Of a DNA stretch of 64,000 bases, positions 42,727 through 50,810 are shown in pieces. A program made the position numbers and the translations under genes. Below the pieces are notes generated by a model. The model saw only the letters and a program-made list of their open reading frames with translations. It made no database searches and had not been told where the DNA came from. The first letter of the stretch is position 1. Each line of letters begins with the position of its first letter. The stretch spans positions 62,001 through 126,000 of the forward strand of contig NZ_SSMQ01000010.1 of the NCBI RefSeq assembly GCF_005144585.1, written 5' to 3'. The stretch is from Polyangium fumosum (GTDB lineage Bacteria; Myxococcota_A; Polyangia; Polyangiales; Polyangiaceae).

Positions 42727-43727
42727 CCACGATGGGCCTCATCGCAGGCGTGGGGATGTCGACGCCGGTCGGGCTCGACGCGCGGCAATCGGCGCTCGTG
42801 CTGCGCGCGCGCAAGCTCTCGCCGGGGAAAACCGGGCAACGGGATCGACGCGGCAACGCCATCGGGGACGTGCGCGCGCTCCGGATCGACGATGCTTGCA
42901 AGGGGCGCGAGCGGCTCCTCGAGCTTGCGTCTCCGGCGCTCGTGGAGGCGACGCGCGGGATCGGCGCGGCGAAGGGTCCGATCCCGCTCTTCCTCTCGCT
43001 GCCGCCGCGACGCGCGGAGGAGGAAGAGCCGCTCGGGCCGGACTTCCTCGACCTCCTCGGCAAACGCGCCGGCGTACCCATCGCGCTCGCGGCCTCGGAG
43101 GCCGTGGTGCTGGGGCACGCGGGCTTCGCGGCGGCGCTCGCGCGGGGCCTTGCCGCGCTCGCGGCGCCCGGGGCGGGCGCGTGTGTGGTCGTGGGCGGCG
43201 TCGACAGCCACCACGATCCGGCGGTGCTCGCGGCGCTCGACAAGGAGCGGCGGCTACACGCGGAGGGGGCGTGGAACGGGTTCATCCCGTCGGAGGCCGC
43301 GGCGTTCGTGGTGCTCGCGCGGCAGGAGGCGGCGCCGCCGATCGCGCGGGTGATCGCGGTCGCGACGGGGATGGAGCGGGAGGACGGGACGGAGATCGGC
43401 GAGGCCGCGACGGAGGTCGCGCTCCGCGTCGCGGGGGCGATGCGCGCGCCCGTGCCGTGGGTCCTGCCGGACGTGAACGGGGAGCGGCACCGCGTGAAAG
43501 AGTGGAGCTTCGTGCGCATCCGGAACCGGTCGGCCTTCGACGAGGCCAAGACGATCGAGACGCGCCTCTACGACGAGCTCGGCGACGTGGGCGCGGCGAG
43601 CGGCGCCGTGCACGCGGCGTACGCGTGTATGGCGTTTCGCCTGGGGTTCGCCCCGGCGCCGGAGGCGCTCGTCACGCTCGCGTCCGAGGGCGGCGCGCGC
43701 GGCGCGTTTGCCGTGGGGGCGCCATGA
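42723..43727 (+). CDS. Beta-ketoacyl-synthase-fold protein lacking catalytic residues
   Basis: A 334-residue thiolase-fold protein. Recognisable landmarks are MGLIAGVGMSTPVG at the N-terminus, VVVGGVDSHHDPAVLAAL, GFIPSEAAAFVVLAR and GDVGAASGAVHAAYACMAF. In active ketoacyl synthases the corresponding positions hold Cys-His-His; here the Cys region reads SEAVVLGHAGFAAA without Cys, NAHG is replaced by DVNG, and the GH of the last motif by GD. It is shorter than the usual 400-plus residues. Such proteins occur in type VI clusters with DUF2169 and helical-repeat genes; their role is unknown. ATGA overlaps link it to both neighbours. Confidence 0.8.
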   Translation: MTTMGLIAGVGMSTPVGLDARQSALVLRARKLSPGKTGQRDRRGNAIGDVRALRIDDACKGRERLLELASPALVEATRGIGAAKGPIPLFLSLPPRRAEEEEPLGPDFLDLLGKRAGVPIALAASEAVVLGHAGFAAALARGLAALAAPGAGACVVVGGVDSHHDPAVLAALDKERRLHAEGAWNGFIPSEAAAFVVLARQEAAPPIARVIAVATGMEREDGTEIGEAATEVALRVAGAMRAPVPWVLPDVNGERHRVKEWSFVRIRNRSAFDEAKTIETRLYDELGDVGAASGAVHAAYACMAFRLGFAPAPEALVTLASEGGARGAFAVGAP

Positions 43728-45502
43728 TGCTCCAGGGTGTGCCCGGCACGACGTCGACGCGGCCGCTGCTCGAAGGCGTGCGGTCCGCGCTCGAAGACAG
43801 CCTGCTCGCGATCGCCGACCGTTCGGACACGAAAGACCTCGCCGACACGCTCCGCGAAGGGATCGCGCTCCTGAGCCGCCTCGTCGAGGCCGCGCCGCGC
43901 GACGAGGACGCCCTCGAAGCCCTCGCGCGTACGTCGGCCGCGTTGAAGGCGGCGCGCGAGCGGCTCCCGATGGACGCGGCGGTGGGAAACCGCATCGAGG
44001 GCGCGGCGCGCTGGCTCGCCGACGCGAGCGAGCGCCTGCGCGGGCGGCTGCCGGCGCGCGCGCTGGGGGCGGGCGCGGAAGCCGCCACGCATCGCGAGGA
44101 GCTCGTCGCGAGCGTCGGGGTTCCGCGGGCGCACGTGGTCTTCGTGCCGCCGCCGCGGGTGCTCACGCGCGAGGAGGCGGCGTCCGTGGCAGGGGCGCGC
44201 GGGCGGGCCTTGCTCGGCGCGTCGCGCGGCGCCGCCGGAGACCTCGCGCAGATCCGGGCCCTCGCGCGGGACTGCTTCGAGGACCTCGCGAGCCTCGGCA
44301 GCCTGCGCAGGCTCTACGAGCACGAGCCCTGGGTCGACGCCGGGCCCTTCGAGCAGCGCCTGCTCGACAACCTCGACGCGCTCGTCGCGCTCGAACGGCC
44401 GCTCGATCCGGCCGCGCCCTCGCTCGGGCTCGTGGAGTCGCTCTTCGCGTACGCGATCGAGTGGGTCGTGCCCGATTTCGGCCGGACGTTCGCGCTCGCG
44501 TTCACGCTCTGCTGTCTCGATTCGGAGACGGCGATGCGCTGGGTCGTGCTGGCGCTGCGCCGCTCGCACCCGCGGACGTACCCGGCGTTCGTCGACGCGT
44601 TCGCGCTCGGCTCGAACGAGGCGATCGATCGCACGCTCGTCGAGCTCTGCCGCGAGGACGATCCCGCGATGGTCGAGGTCGCGCTCGAAGCGATGGTGCG
44701 CCGCGGCCGCGTGGACATGGCGAGCGCGGTGCTGCTCCTCATGCGGCCCTCGCCTTCGCCGGGCGTCCTCGACAAGGCGATCGACCTCGCGGCGCGCTTG
44801 CCCGCGCAGGCGGCCGCGCCGCTCCTCGCGCGCCTGCTCGACAGCGCGGACCCCGACACCACGGCGAGCGCGGCCGCGGCCCTCACCACGCTCGGCGACG
44901 CCCGCGGCCCGAAGCACCTCCGCGCGCTGCTCCAGCGTCCTCGCACGGAGGACCTCGCGACCCTGCGCGCGCGCCGCATCGCCCTCGAAGCGCTCTGCCT
45001 GCTCGGCAGCCCCTTCGATCGCAACCTGCTCGGCACCGAGGCGAGCCTCGATCGCGAGGGTTTGCCCTGGCTCGGCTGGCACGGGCACCCGGATCACGTG
45101 CCCGTGCTCATCGAGGGCATCCGCCGCGCGGCCGCGAACGGGGCGTTCGACGAGGCCGATCGGATCGGGCGGGCCCTCGAGCGGATCGGCGGCGGCTCGG
45201 CGCCACGCCCGGGCGCGCTCGCGGGCGGCGACTTCGAGGAGCGCCTGGCAGCGTGGCTACGCGCATTCGAGGAGCGGAGGCCCCTCGACAACCCCCGCAT
45301 GCGGCTTGGCCAGCCGTGGACGCCGTCCGCGATCGTCACCGAGCTCTCGGCGCGCGGCACGCGCCAGGGCGAACGGCCGATCCTCGCGCGCGAGCTCGCG
45401 CTCGTGACCCGAAGGGCCGCGCACGTCGACGTCGCGGGCTGGGTCGTCGTGCAGGAGCGCGCGATCGCGGCCGCCCGCGACGCCTTGCCCCGGCAAACCT
45501 GA
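43724..45502 (+). CDS. HEAT-like helical-repeat protein of type VI cluster
   Basis: A 592-residue helical protein. Residues about 300-500 contain HEAT-like repeats (DDPAMVEVALEAMVRRGRVDM, LPAQAAAPLLARLLDSADPDTTASAAAALTTLGD). It resembles helical-repeat proteins that co-occur with VgrG, DUF2169, PAAR-like and ketoacyl-synthase-like genes (the TIGR02270 type), although it is longer. The first 250 residues are Ala/Arg-rich helices of unknown role. The ATG at 43724 overlaps the upstream stop (ATGA); ATG 43727 is equally possible. It is the last gene of the plus-strand operon. Confidence 0.75.
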   Translation: MMLQGVPGTTSTRPLLEGVRSALEDSLLAIADRSDTKDLADTLREGIALLSRLVEAAPRDEDALEALARTSAALKAARERLPMDAAVGNRIEGAARWLADASERLRGRLPARALGAGAEAATHREELVASVGVPRAHVVFVPPPRVLTREEAASVAGARGRALLGASRGAAGDLAQIRALARDCFEDLASLGSLRRLYEHEPWVDAGPFEQRLLDNLDALVALERPLDPAAPSLGLVESLFAYAIEWVVPDFGRTFALAFTLCCLDSETAMRWVVLALRRSHPRTYPAFVDAFALGSNEAIDRTLVELCREDDPAMVEVALEAMVRRGRVDMASAVLLLMRPSPSPGVLDKAIDLAARLPAQAAAPLLARLLDSADPDTTASAAAALTTLGDARGPKHLRALLQRPRTEDLATLRARRIALEALCLLGSPFDRNLLGTEASLDREGLPWLGWHGHPDHVPVLIEGIRRAAANGAFDEADRIGRALERIGGGSAPRPGALAGGDFEERLAAWLRAFEERRPLDNPRMRLGQPWTPSAIVTELSARGTRQGERPILARELALVTRRAAHVDVAGWVVVQERAIAAARDALPRQT

Positions 45503-45511
45503 TCCAGGGAG

Positions 45512-46009
45512 CTAGTTGAGGCGCAGCATGCGCCCGACGATCTTGTGCACGCCTTCGGCGCGCGAGAGGATCCGCTCGGCGTACGTCTCGACCTCGCCGA
45601 TCGCGCGTAGCACCACGGCGGCCGTCTGCGCCGAGAGCGAGAGCTCTTCGCCGGCGTCGAGCGAGATGCGCTTTGCCTTGATCGTGTAGCTCTCGGCGGC
45701 GTCCACGCCCGGCGTCGGCTGCGTGCGCAGCGCGCCGATCACCAGGAGCCCGCCGCCCTCCTGCTCCTCGACGAGCACACGCTCGTGCCGCGCGCAGGCG
45801 CCTTCCACGACCGTCGGATGGACCGACGGATCGAGCTTCGCGGGCACGACCTTGGCGCCGATGCCGAGCATCACGCCGTCTTCGCGGACCTTGTGGACCT
45901 CGGCCGTGAACAACGCGGGTCGCGGGGCCGGCCCAGGCACTGGCTGGAGCCGCGGTCCCCGTTTCGCCGCCGCTGCTTCGATCCCGCGCACGTTCGTTGC
46001 ACGCTTCAT
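45512..46009 (-). CDS. DUF6484-type small protein
   Basis: A 165-residue protein with a basic N-terminus (MKRATNVRGIEAAAAKRGPR) and a beta-rich core. The core includes VREDGVMLGIGAKVVPAKLD, RHERVLVEEQEGGGLLVIGALR, YTIKAKRISLDAGEELSLSAQTAAVVLRAIGEVETYAERILSRAEGVHKIVGRMLRL, which matches the DUF6484 pattern: a strand, then a repeat segment like the VgrG beta-helix stalk. Such proteins are found beside vgrG and DUF2169 genes. It is convergent with the helical-repeat gene (nine bases between stops) and lies 72 bases downstream of the last DUF2169 gene on the same strand. Confidence 0.75.
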   Translation of the reverse strand: MKRATNVRGIEAAAAKRGPRLQPVPGPAPRPALFTAEVHKVREDGVMLGIGAKVVPAKLDPSVHPTVVEGACARHERVLVEEQEGGGLLVIGALRTQPTPGVDAAESYTIKAKRISLDAGEELSLSAQTAAVVLRAIGEVETYAERILSRAEGVHKIVGRMLRLN

Positions 46010-46081
46010 GGCTCCTCCAGAGACCTCGGATTCTATACGAATCGGCGGCGCATTCGGATCGCTTCCTCGCGCTTGCCGACG

Positions 46082-48379
46082 TCATGCGATCCCGCCGAGA
46101 GGCGGCGGCGCGACCCCCGGGGCCTTCGCGGCCTCGAACGCGGCGCAAAGCGCGAGCGCGAGATCACATCGACCCTCCCGCGCCTCCCCCGCGAGCGCCT
46201 CCGCTTGCTGCCGCTCGTGCACGCGCCACGCGACCTCGTCGATGCCGTACCGCGCGAGCACCTCGTGGAGGGCCGCCTGCGCCCCCCACAGGTCGACCTT
46301 GATACGCGCGTACCGCTCGATTGAGAGATCGCCGCGCGCGGCGCCGACGCTTCCTGCCGAAGGCACGACGCCTCCCGCCGAGGGCACGACGCTTCCCGCC
46401 GAAGGCACGACGCCTCCCCCCAAATGCATGCCGCCTCCCCCCAAATGCATGCCACCGCCCGCCGAAGGCATGCCACCGCCCGCCGAAGGCATGACGCCGC
46501 CCGCCGAAGGCATGACGCCGCCCGCCGAAGGCATGCTCCCGCCCGCCGAAGGCATGACGCCGACCGCCGAAGGCATGCTCCCGCCCGCCGAAGGCATGAC
46601 GCCGACCGCCGAAGGCACGACGCCACCCGCCAAATGCATGCTCCCGCCCGCCAAATGCATGCTCCCGCCCGCCAAATGCATGCTCCCGCCCGCCAAATGC
46701 GTGCTCCCGCCTTCCGAAGGCACGACGCCTGCCCCGGAAGGCACGAGCCGCGGGGGGGCCGCAGGGGTTGGGTTGCCGAACGGCAGGGCAGCATCGGGTG
46801 GAAGCTTCGGCTTGCGCTCGGTCGCCGGCTCGGGCTCGTCCGCCGCGGGGGCCGGCGCGGCCGCGCGAAAGGGCAGCGCGGGCGACGCCGCAGGCCTCGC
46901 CGTGGGGACGAGCGTCCGCGTGCCGTCGTCGTCCGGCGCGATCATGCCAGACGCGACGAACGGCAGCGTCGCAGCGACCGCAGGCCTCATCGGGGGCACG
47001 AGCGTCTGTGTCCCGTCATCGTCCGGCTCGATCGGCGGCACCCGGGCCGGCGCGGACGCGGGCGCGGGGCTGCTCGTCGGCGCCTGGCGCAGCGGCGATC
47101 GCTGGAACGGCAGGGTCTCGAACCCCTCGGGTTTGCCCACGTTCCCGGTGGGCGTCACCTCGTCGTCGTCCCGCGCGAACGAGAGCTGCGGACGCTCCGG
47201 GCGCGGCGCGGACGGCGGCACGGCAGGGGCGCTCGACGGCGCGAACGGAACCGCGGCCGCAGGATTCCGAGGCGCGCCCAGGGCGGGCATGGTCATCGTG
47301 CGCGAGGTGGGCCCTCGCTCGGGCGTCGCCAGGGCCTTCGTGACGCTCTCTGGAGCGGCTTGCGCGACACTCGGCGCCGCGCTCGGTGGAACGCTGGGCG
47401 CGACACGCATCGCCCCGATCCCCTGCGTCGGCGTGACGACCACGACCCCTTCTTCCTGCGCGTGCCGCAGCGGCACCGCCGCGCGCCACGTCACGCTACA
47501 GACCGCTCGATCCGTATCGATGAGCAGCGTATCCGCGCGCAGCCACACTTCCTGCGGGCTGCCCCCGCTCCGCGTCACCATCGCCCGCGGCCGCACGTCC
47601 TCGACGAGCGCGATCATCCGCGGCTGCTCGGGGTTCAGGTGTTCGAGGAGGATCTGCGCTTGCGCCGGCAGCTCGGTGAGCTGCTGGTCCTTCGGCGCCG
47701 CGTTCCAGTACGACGCATCCACGCCCGCGGGCAACGGATGCTCGTGCCACCCCTCGTGGGGCCACGTGTTCCGGTGCGCGCGCAGGTGCTCCATGCGTGT
47801 CGGCCAGCGCGACGCGATCGGCCCGAAGCCGACGGGCGGGACCTCCTGCGCCGGGCTCCGCAACACGAACCCCGCCGGCTCGAAGTTCGGCGGAGGCCCC
47901 GGCGCGTTCGCGGCCATGCTCGGCGGGATCCCCACGGGGTTCCACGACCTCGGCCCGCCCGCCGCCCGCATCCAGCGCAGGGGCATCCGCGTGAACGGCA
48001 CGGCGTCCGAGAGCCTGCCATCCGGCAACCAGTAGCGATCGCCGTAGGCCACGATCGCCTTGTTCAGGGACCCCACCGCGACCCGCGCGACGAGCGACGG
48101 CACGGCCTGGCCCTGGGGCGCCCAAACGTGCCCCACGACCATCACGTCCACGTGCCGCTTGAACGGCGCGAAATCGTTCGGCAAGCGGACGCTGCGTGGC
48201 GAACCGTCCTGCCAGTAGACGTCCATCACCTGCGGCGCGTCGGGCGACCCGACGAGCTCGCACGGCCCGTTTCGCAGCGCGTACGTCGCCTTGCAGACGA
48301 CCGTCATCACGAAGGCGTCGCGGCGCGGCTGCCAAACGAGCTTCGCCACGGCGAGCGGAGGGGTCGCGGAGACGTGCAC
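46082..48379 (-). CDS. DUF2169 protein with heptapeptide tandem-repeat linker
   Basis: A 765-residue protein. Residues 1-320 are DUF2169 (VMTVVCKATYAL, PNDFAPFKRHVDVMVVGHVWAP, RMPLRWMRAAGG, PVGFGPIASRWPTRMEHL and SVTWRAAVPLRHAQEE). Residues 320-540 are a Pro/Ala-rich linker with DDDGT and PAAxLPF repeats (LPF occurs several times). Residues about 545-680 consist of heptads of the types GGVMPSA and GGSMHLA. Residues 685-765 are a helical C-terminal domain similar in style to that of the DUF2169 protein at 2.4 kb. The start is GTG at 48379. It likely serves the spike cluster as an adaptor; the repeat's role is unknown. Confidence 0.82.
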   Translation of the reverse strand: MHVSATPPLAVAKLVWQPRRDAFVMTVVCKATYALRNGPCELVGSPDAPQVMDVYWQDGSPRSVRLPNDFAPFKRHVDVMVVGHVWAPQGQAVPSLVARVAVGSLNKAIVAYGDRYWLPDGRLSDAVPFTRMPLRWMRAAGGPRSWNPVGIPPSMAANAPGPPPNFEPAGFVLRSPAQEVPPVGFGPIASRWPTRMEHLRAHRNTWPHEGWHEHPLPAGVDASYWNAAPKDQQLTELPAQAQILLEHLNPEQPRMIALVEDVRPRAMVTRSGGSPQEVWLRADTLLIDTDRAVCSVTWRAAVPLRHAQEEGVVVVTPTQGIGAMRVAPSVPPSAAPSVAQAAPESVTKALATPERGPTSRTMTMPALGAPRNPAAAVPFAPSSAPAVPPSAPRPERPQLSFARDDDEVTPTGNVGKPEGFETLPFQRSPLRQAPTSSPAPASAPARVPPIEPDDDGTQTLVPPMRPAVAATLPFVASGMIAPDDDGTRTLVPTARPAASPALPFRAAAPAPAADEPEPATERKPKLPPDAALPFGNPTPAAPPRLVPSGAGVVPSEGGSTHLAGGSMHLAGGSMHLAGGSMHLAGGVVPSAVGVMPSAGGSMPSAVGVMPSAGGSMPSAGGVMPSAGGVMPSAGGGMPSAGGGMHLGGGGMHLGGGVVPSAGSVVPSAGGVVPSAGSVGAARGDLSIERYARIKVDLWGAQAALHEVLARYGIDEVAWRVHERQQAEALAGEAREGRCDLALALCAAFEAAKAPGVAPPPLGGIA
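46347..46745 (-). repeat. 21-bp tandem repeat, about 19 units, coding for heptapeptides
   Basis: Units of 21 bases code in frame for seven residues each. Two alternating types are seen: ...MPSAGG (coding-strand TGCCTTCGGCGG) and ...MHLAGG (TGCATTTGGCGG). Same-type units lie in blocks (three SMHLAGG in a row; SVGVMPSA/GGSMPSA alternating), which points to duplication by slippage or unequal exchange. Copy number may vary between strains. Confidence 0.92.
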
Positions 48380-48501
48380 GGGCGTCAGTTTACCATCACG
48401 CCGCTCGCTCGATGAGGCCTCGGATCACGCGCTCGGGCGCGGCTCGCGAGGCGAACCCTCGTCGTTGACAATCGGACCCATCCGCGCCATTTCCGAGCGC
48501 C

Positions 48502-50052
48502 ATGGCCAAGGTCCCCCTCGATCACGCGACCGTCGACGCGTGCCGCGCTGCGGCGGCCGCGATCGCCGACGACGTCCAGCGCTTCATCGACCGCCACACG
48601 ACCGTCGGCATCGAGCGCACCGTCGCGCGCGCCTATGGCGTCACGGGCGCGGATCCCGAGGGCACGCCGCTCGCGAACGCGCTCGTCGACCGCATCCACA
48701 AGGCGGGGCACACGGGCCGCGGCGTCGCCTACTTCCTCGGACGCGCGCTGCTCGAAGGCGCGAGCTCCGCGCAGGAGGCCGCCGAACAAATCGCCTACGG
48801 CGGCGCCTCGCTCGACGTCGAGGGCGGCCCCACGACACACGAATGCCGCGGCGCCCTGGAGCTCGAAACGCAGAGGGCGATCGCCCGCATGGACGAGGCC
48901 CGGCGCGCGCGCGAGGTGTTCAAGGCCCGCTTCCCTGCGGCCGAGCTCCCGCTCAAATACGTCATCGTCGCCACGGGCAACATCTACGACGACGCGGTCC
49001 AGGCCAAGGCCGCGCGCTTCGCGGGCGCGGACATCGTCGCGGTCATCCGCGCGACCGCGCAATCGCTCCTCGATTACGTGCCCGAAGGCCCGACGACCGA
49101 GGGGTATGGGGGGACGTACGCCACGCAGGAGAACTTCCGCATCATCCGCAAGGCCGCGGACGAGGCGAGCGAAGAGACGGGCCAATACCTCGCCCAGACG
49201 AACTACTCCTCGGGCCTGTGCATGAGCGAGATCGCGTGGATGGCGGCGGTCGAGCGGCTCGACATGCTCCTCAACGACGCGATGTACGGCATCCTCTTCC
49301 GCGACATCAACATGGAGCGGACGTTCGTCGATCAATACTTCTCGCGCCGCATCGTGGCCCGCAGCGGGATCGTCATCAACACGGGCGAGGACAACTACCT
49401 CACGACGGCCGACGCGGTGGAGAAGGCGCACACCGTGCTCGCCTCGCAGTTCATCAACGAGGCGTTCGCGCGGCGCGCGGGGCTCTCGGACGATCAGATG
49501 GGCCTCGGCCACGCCTTCGAGATCGACCCCTGGCTCGAAGACAGCTTCCTCTTGGAGGTCGCGCAGGCGCAGCTCGTCCGGCAGATCTTCGACAAGCACC
49601 CCATCAAATGGATGCCGCCCACGAAATTCAAGACGGGCGACGTCTTTCACAGCCACGTGCACGACGCGATGTTCAACCTCGCGGGCGTGATGACGCACCA
49701 ATCGATCGAGCTGCTCGGCATGTTCAGCGAGGCGATCCACACGCCCCTGCTCATGGATCGGTATCTCGCGCTGAAGAGCGCGAAATACGTCTTCGGCACG
49801 GCGAAGCACCTCGGCGACGAGATCCAGTGGAAGCCCGGCGGCATCGTGGAGCGGCGCGCCAAAGAGGTCCTGCACAAGGCGCACGAGCTTCTGGTCCAGG
49901 TGAAGGGCGACGGCATCTGGGACGCGATCGGCGGGGGCGCGTTCGGCGACGTGAAGCGCAGGCGCACGGGTGGCAAGGGCCACGCCGGCGTGGCGGCGCG
50001 TGACCCCGAGTATTTGAACCCGATCCTCGACGAGCTCGAAGGAGGCCGCTGA
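48502..50052 (+). CDS. kamD: Lysine 5,6-aminomutase, alpha subunit
   Basis: A 516-residue protein matching the large (alpha) subunit of D-lysine 5,6-aminomutase: a TIM-barrel enzyme using adenosylcobalamin and PLP to move the terminal amino group of lysine. Typical segments are PLANALVDRIHKAGHTGRGVAYFLGRALLEGA, TTEGYGGTYATQENFRIIRKA, SGLCMSEIAWMAAVERLDMLLNDAMYGILFRDINM and FINEAFARRAGLSDDQMGLGHAFEID. Length equals the usual family length. The beta subunit follows two bases later. It is the first gene after the type VI island and divergent from it. Confidence 0.95.
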   Translation: MAKVPLDHATVDACRAAAAAIADDVQRFIDRHTTVGIERTVARAYGVTGADPEGTPLANALVDRIHKAGHTGRGVAYFLGRALLEGASSAQEAAEQIAYGGASLDVEGGPTTHECRGALELETQRAIARMDEARRAREVFKARFPAAELPLKYVIVATGNIYDDAVQAKAARFAGADIVAVIRATAQSLLDYVPEGPTTEGYGGTYATQENFRIIRKAADEASEETGQYLAQTNYSSGLCMSEIAWMAAVERLDMLLNDAMYGILFRDINMERTFVDQYFSRRIVARSGIVINTGEDNYLTTADAVEKAHTVLASQFINEAFARRAGLSDDQMGLGHAFEIDPWLEDSFLLEVAQAQLVRQIFDKHPIKWMPPTKFKTGDVFHSHVHDAMFNLAGVMTHQSIELLGMFSEAIHTPLLMDRYLALKSAKYVFGTAKHLGDEIQWKPGGIVERRAKEVLHKAHELLVQVKGDGIWDAIGGGAFGDVKRRRTGGKGHAGVAARDPEYLNPILDELEGGR

Positions 50053-50054
50053 CC

Positions 50055-50810
50055 ATGGCGAAATGGCTACGCGCGTACGGGGACCGTGAAGGCGACGGGA
50101 TGGTGCAGATGACCTTCACGCTCGCGATCCTGCCGGGGGATCGCGCGCGGGAAGCCGCAAAGCGCTTCGCCGAGGCCCACGGCCTCAAGGACCCGCTCGT
50201 CACCACGATGGAGCAATGCTCCCAGCAGCACACCTATTTCGTGGCGTACGGGCATTCGGCGCACCAGATCGACGTCGACACCATCGACGTCGCCGAGCTG
50301 GCCGCGAAGCCGCTCTCCCGCGAGCAGATCGAGGCCATGGGCAAGGAGCTCGGCCGCAAGATCGTCGTGGTCGGCGCCTGCACCGGCTCGGACGCGCATA
50401 CCGTCGGGATCGACGCGATCCTCAATTACAAGGGGTTCGCCGGGGAGAAGGGCCTCGAAAGCTACAAGTGCTTCGACGCGCACAACCTCGGCGCGCAGGT
50501 CGAGAACGTCGAGCTGGCCGAGCGCGCCAAGGCGCTCGGGGCCGACGCGATCCTCGTCTCGCAGGTCATCACGCAGCGCAACTGCCATAAAGAGAACGCG
50601 GCGGCGCTCATCGATCTCCTGAACAAGCAGGGCGTCCGCGACAAGTTCCTGCTGCTGCTCGGCGGCCCGCGCATCGACAACAAGCTCGCGCTGGAGCTCG
50701 GGTATGAAGGCGGGTTCGGGCCGGGGACGAAGCCCTCGATGGTGGCCGCGTTCGTGGCGGAAGAGGTCCTCCGCCGCGCCCGCGGCAAACAGGTGGATCC
50801 GAGGCGCTAG
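50055..50810 (+). CDS. kamE: Lysine 5,6-aminomutase, beta (cobalamin-binding) subunit
   Basis: A 251-residue protein. The first 85 residues are a dimerisation domain (EGDGMVQMTFTLAILPGDRAREAAKRFA); residues about 100-245 form a B12-binding Rossmann domain with GACTGSDAHTVGIDAILNYKGFAGEKG. Its DAHTVG is the D-x-H-x-x-G motif whose His replaces dimethylbenzimidazole on cobalamin, and the Lys in the following NYKG is the residue expected to form the PLP Schiff base in this family. GGAGG precedes the ATG. The TAG stop shares bases with the stop of the convergent fghA gene (CTAG). No other lysine-fermentation genes are nearby. Confidence 0.95.
   Translation: MAKWLRAYGDREGDGMVQMTFTLAILPGDRAREAAKRFAEAHGLKDPLVTTMEQCSQQHTYFVAYGHSAHQIDVDTIDVAELAAKPLSREQIEAMGKELGRKIVVVGACTGSDAHTVGIDAILNYKGFAGEKGLESYKCFDAHNLGAQVENVELAERAKALGADAILVSQVITQRNCHKENAAALIDLLNKQGVRDKFLLLLGGPRIDNKLALELGYEGGFGPGTKPSMVAAFVAEEVLRRARGKQVDPRR

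Noticed and set aside
46347-46745. Regular 21-bp units considered as a CRISPR array
   Set aside because: There are no unique spacers; units are contiguous, in frame, and code for heptapeptides inside a long gene.
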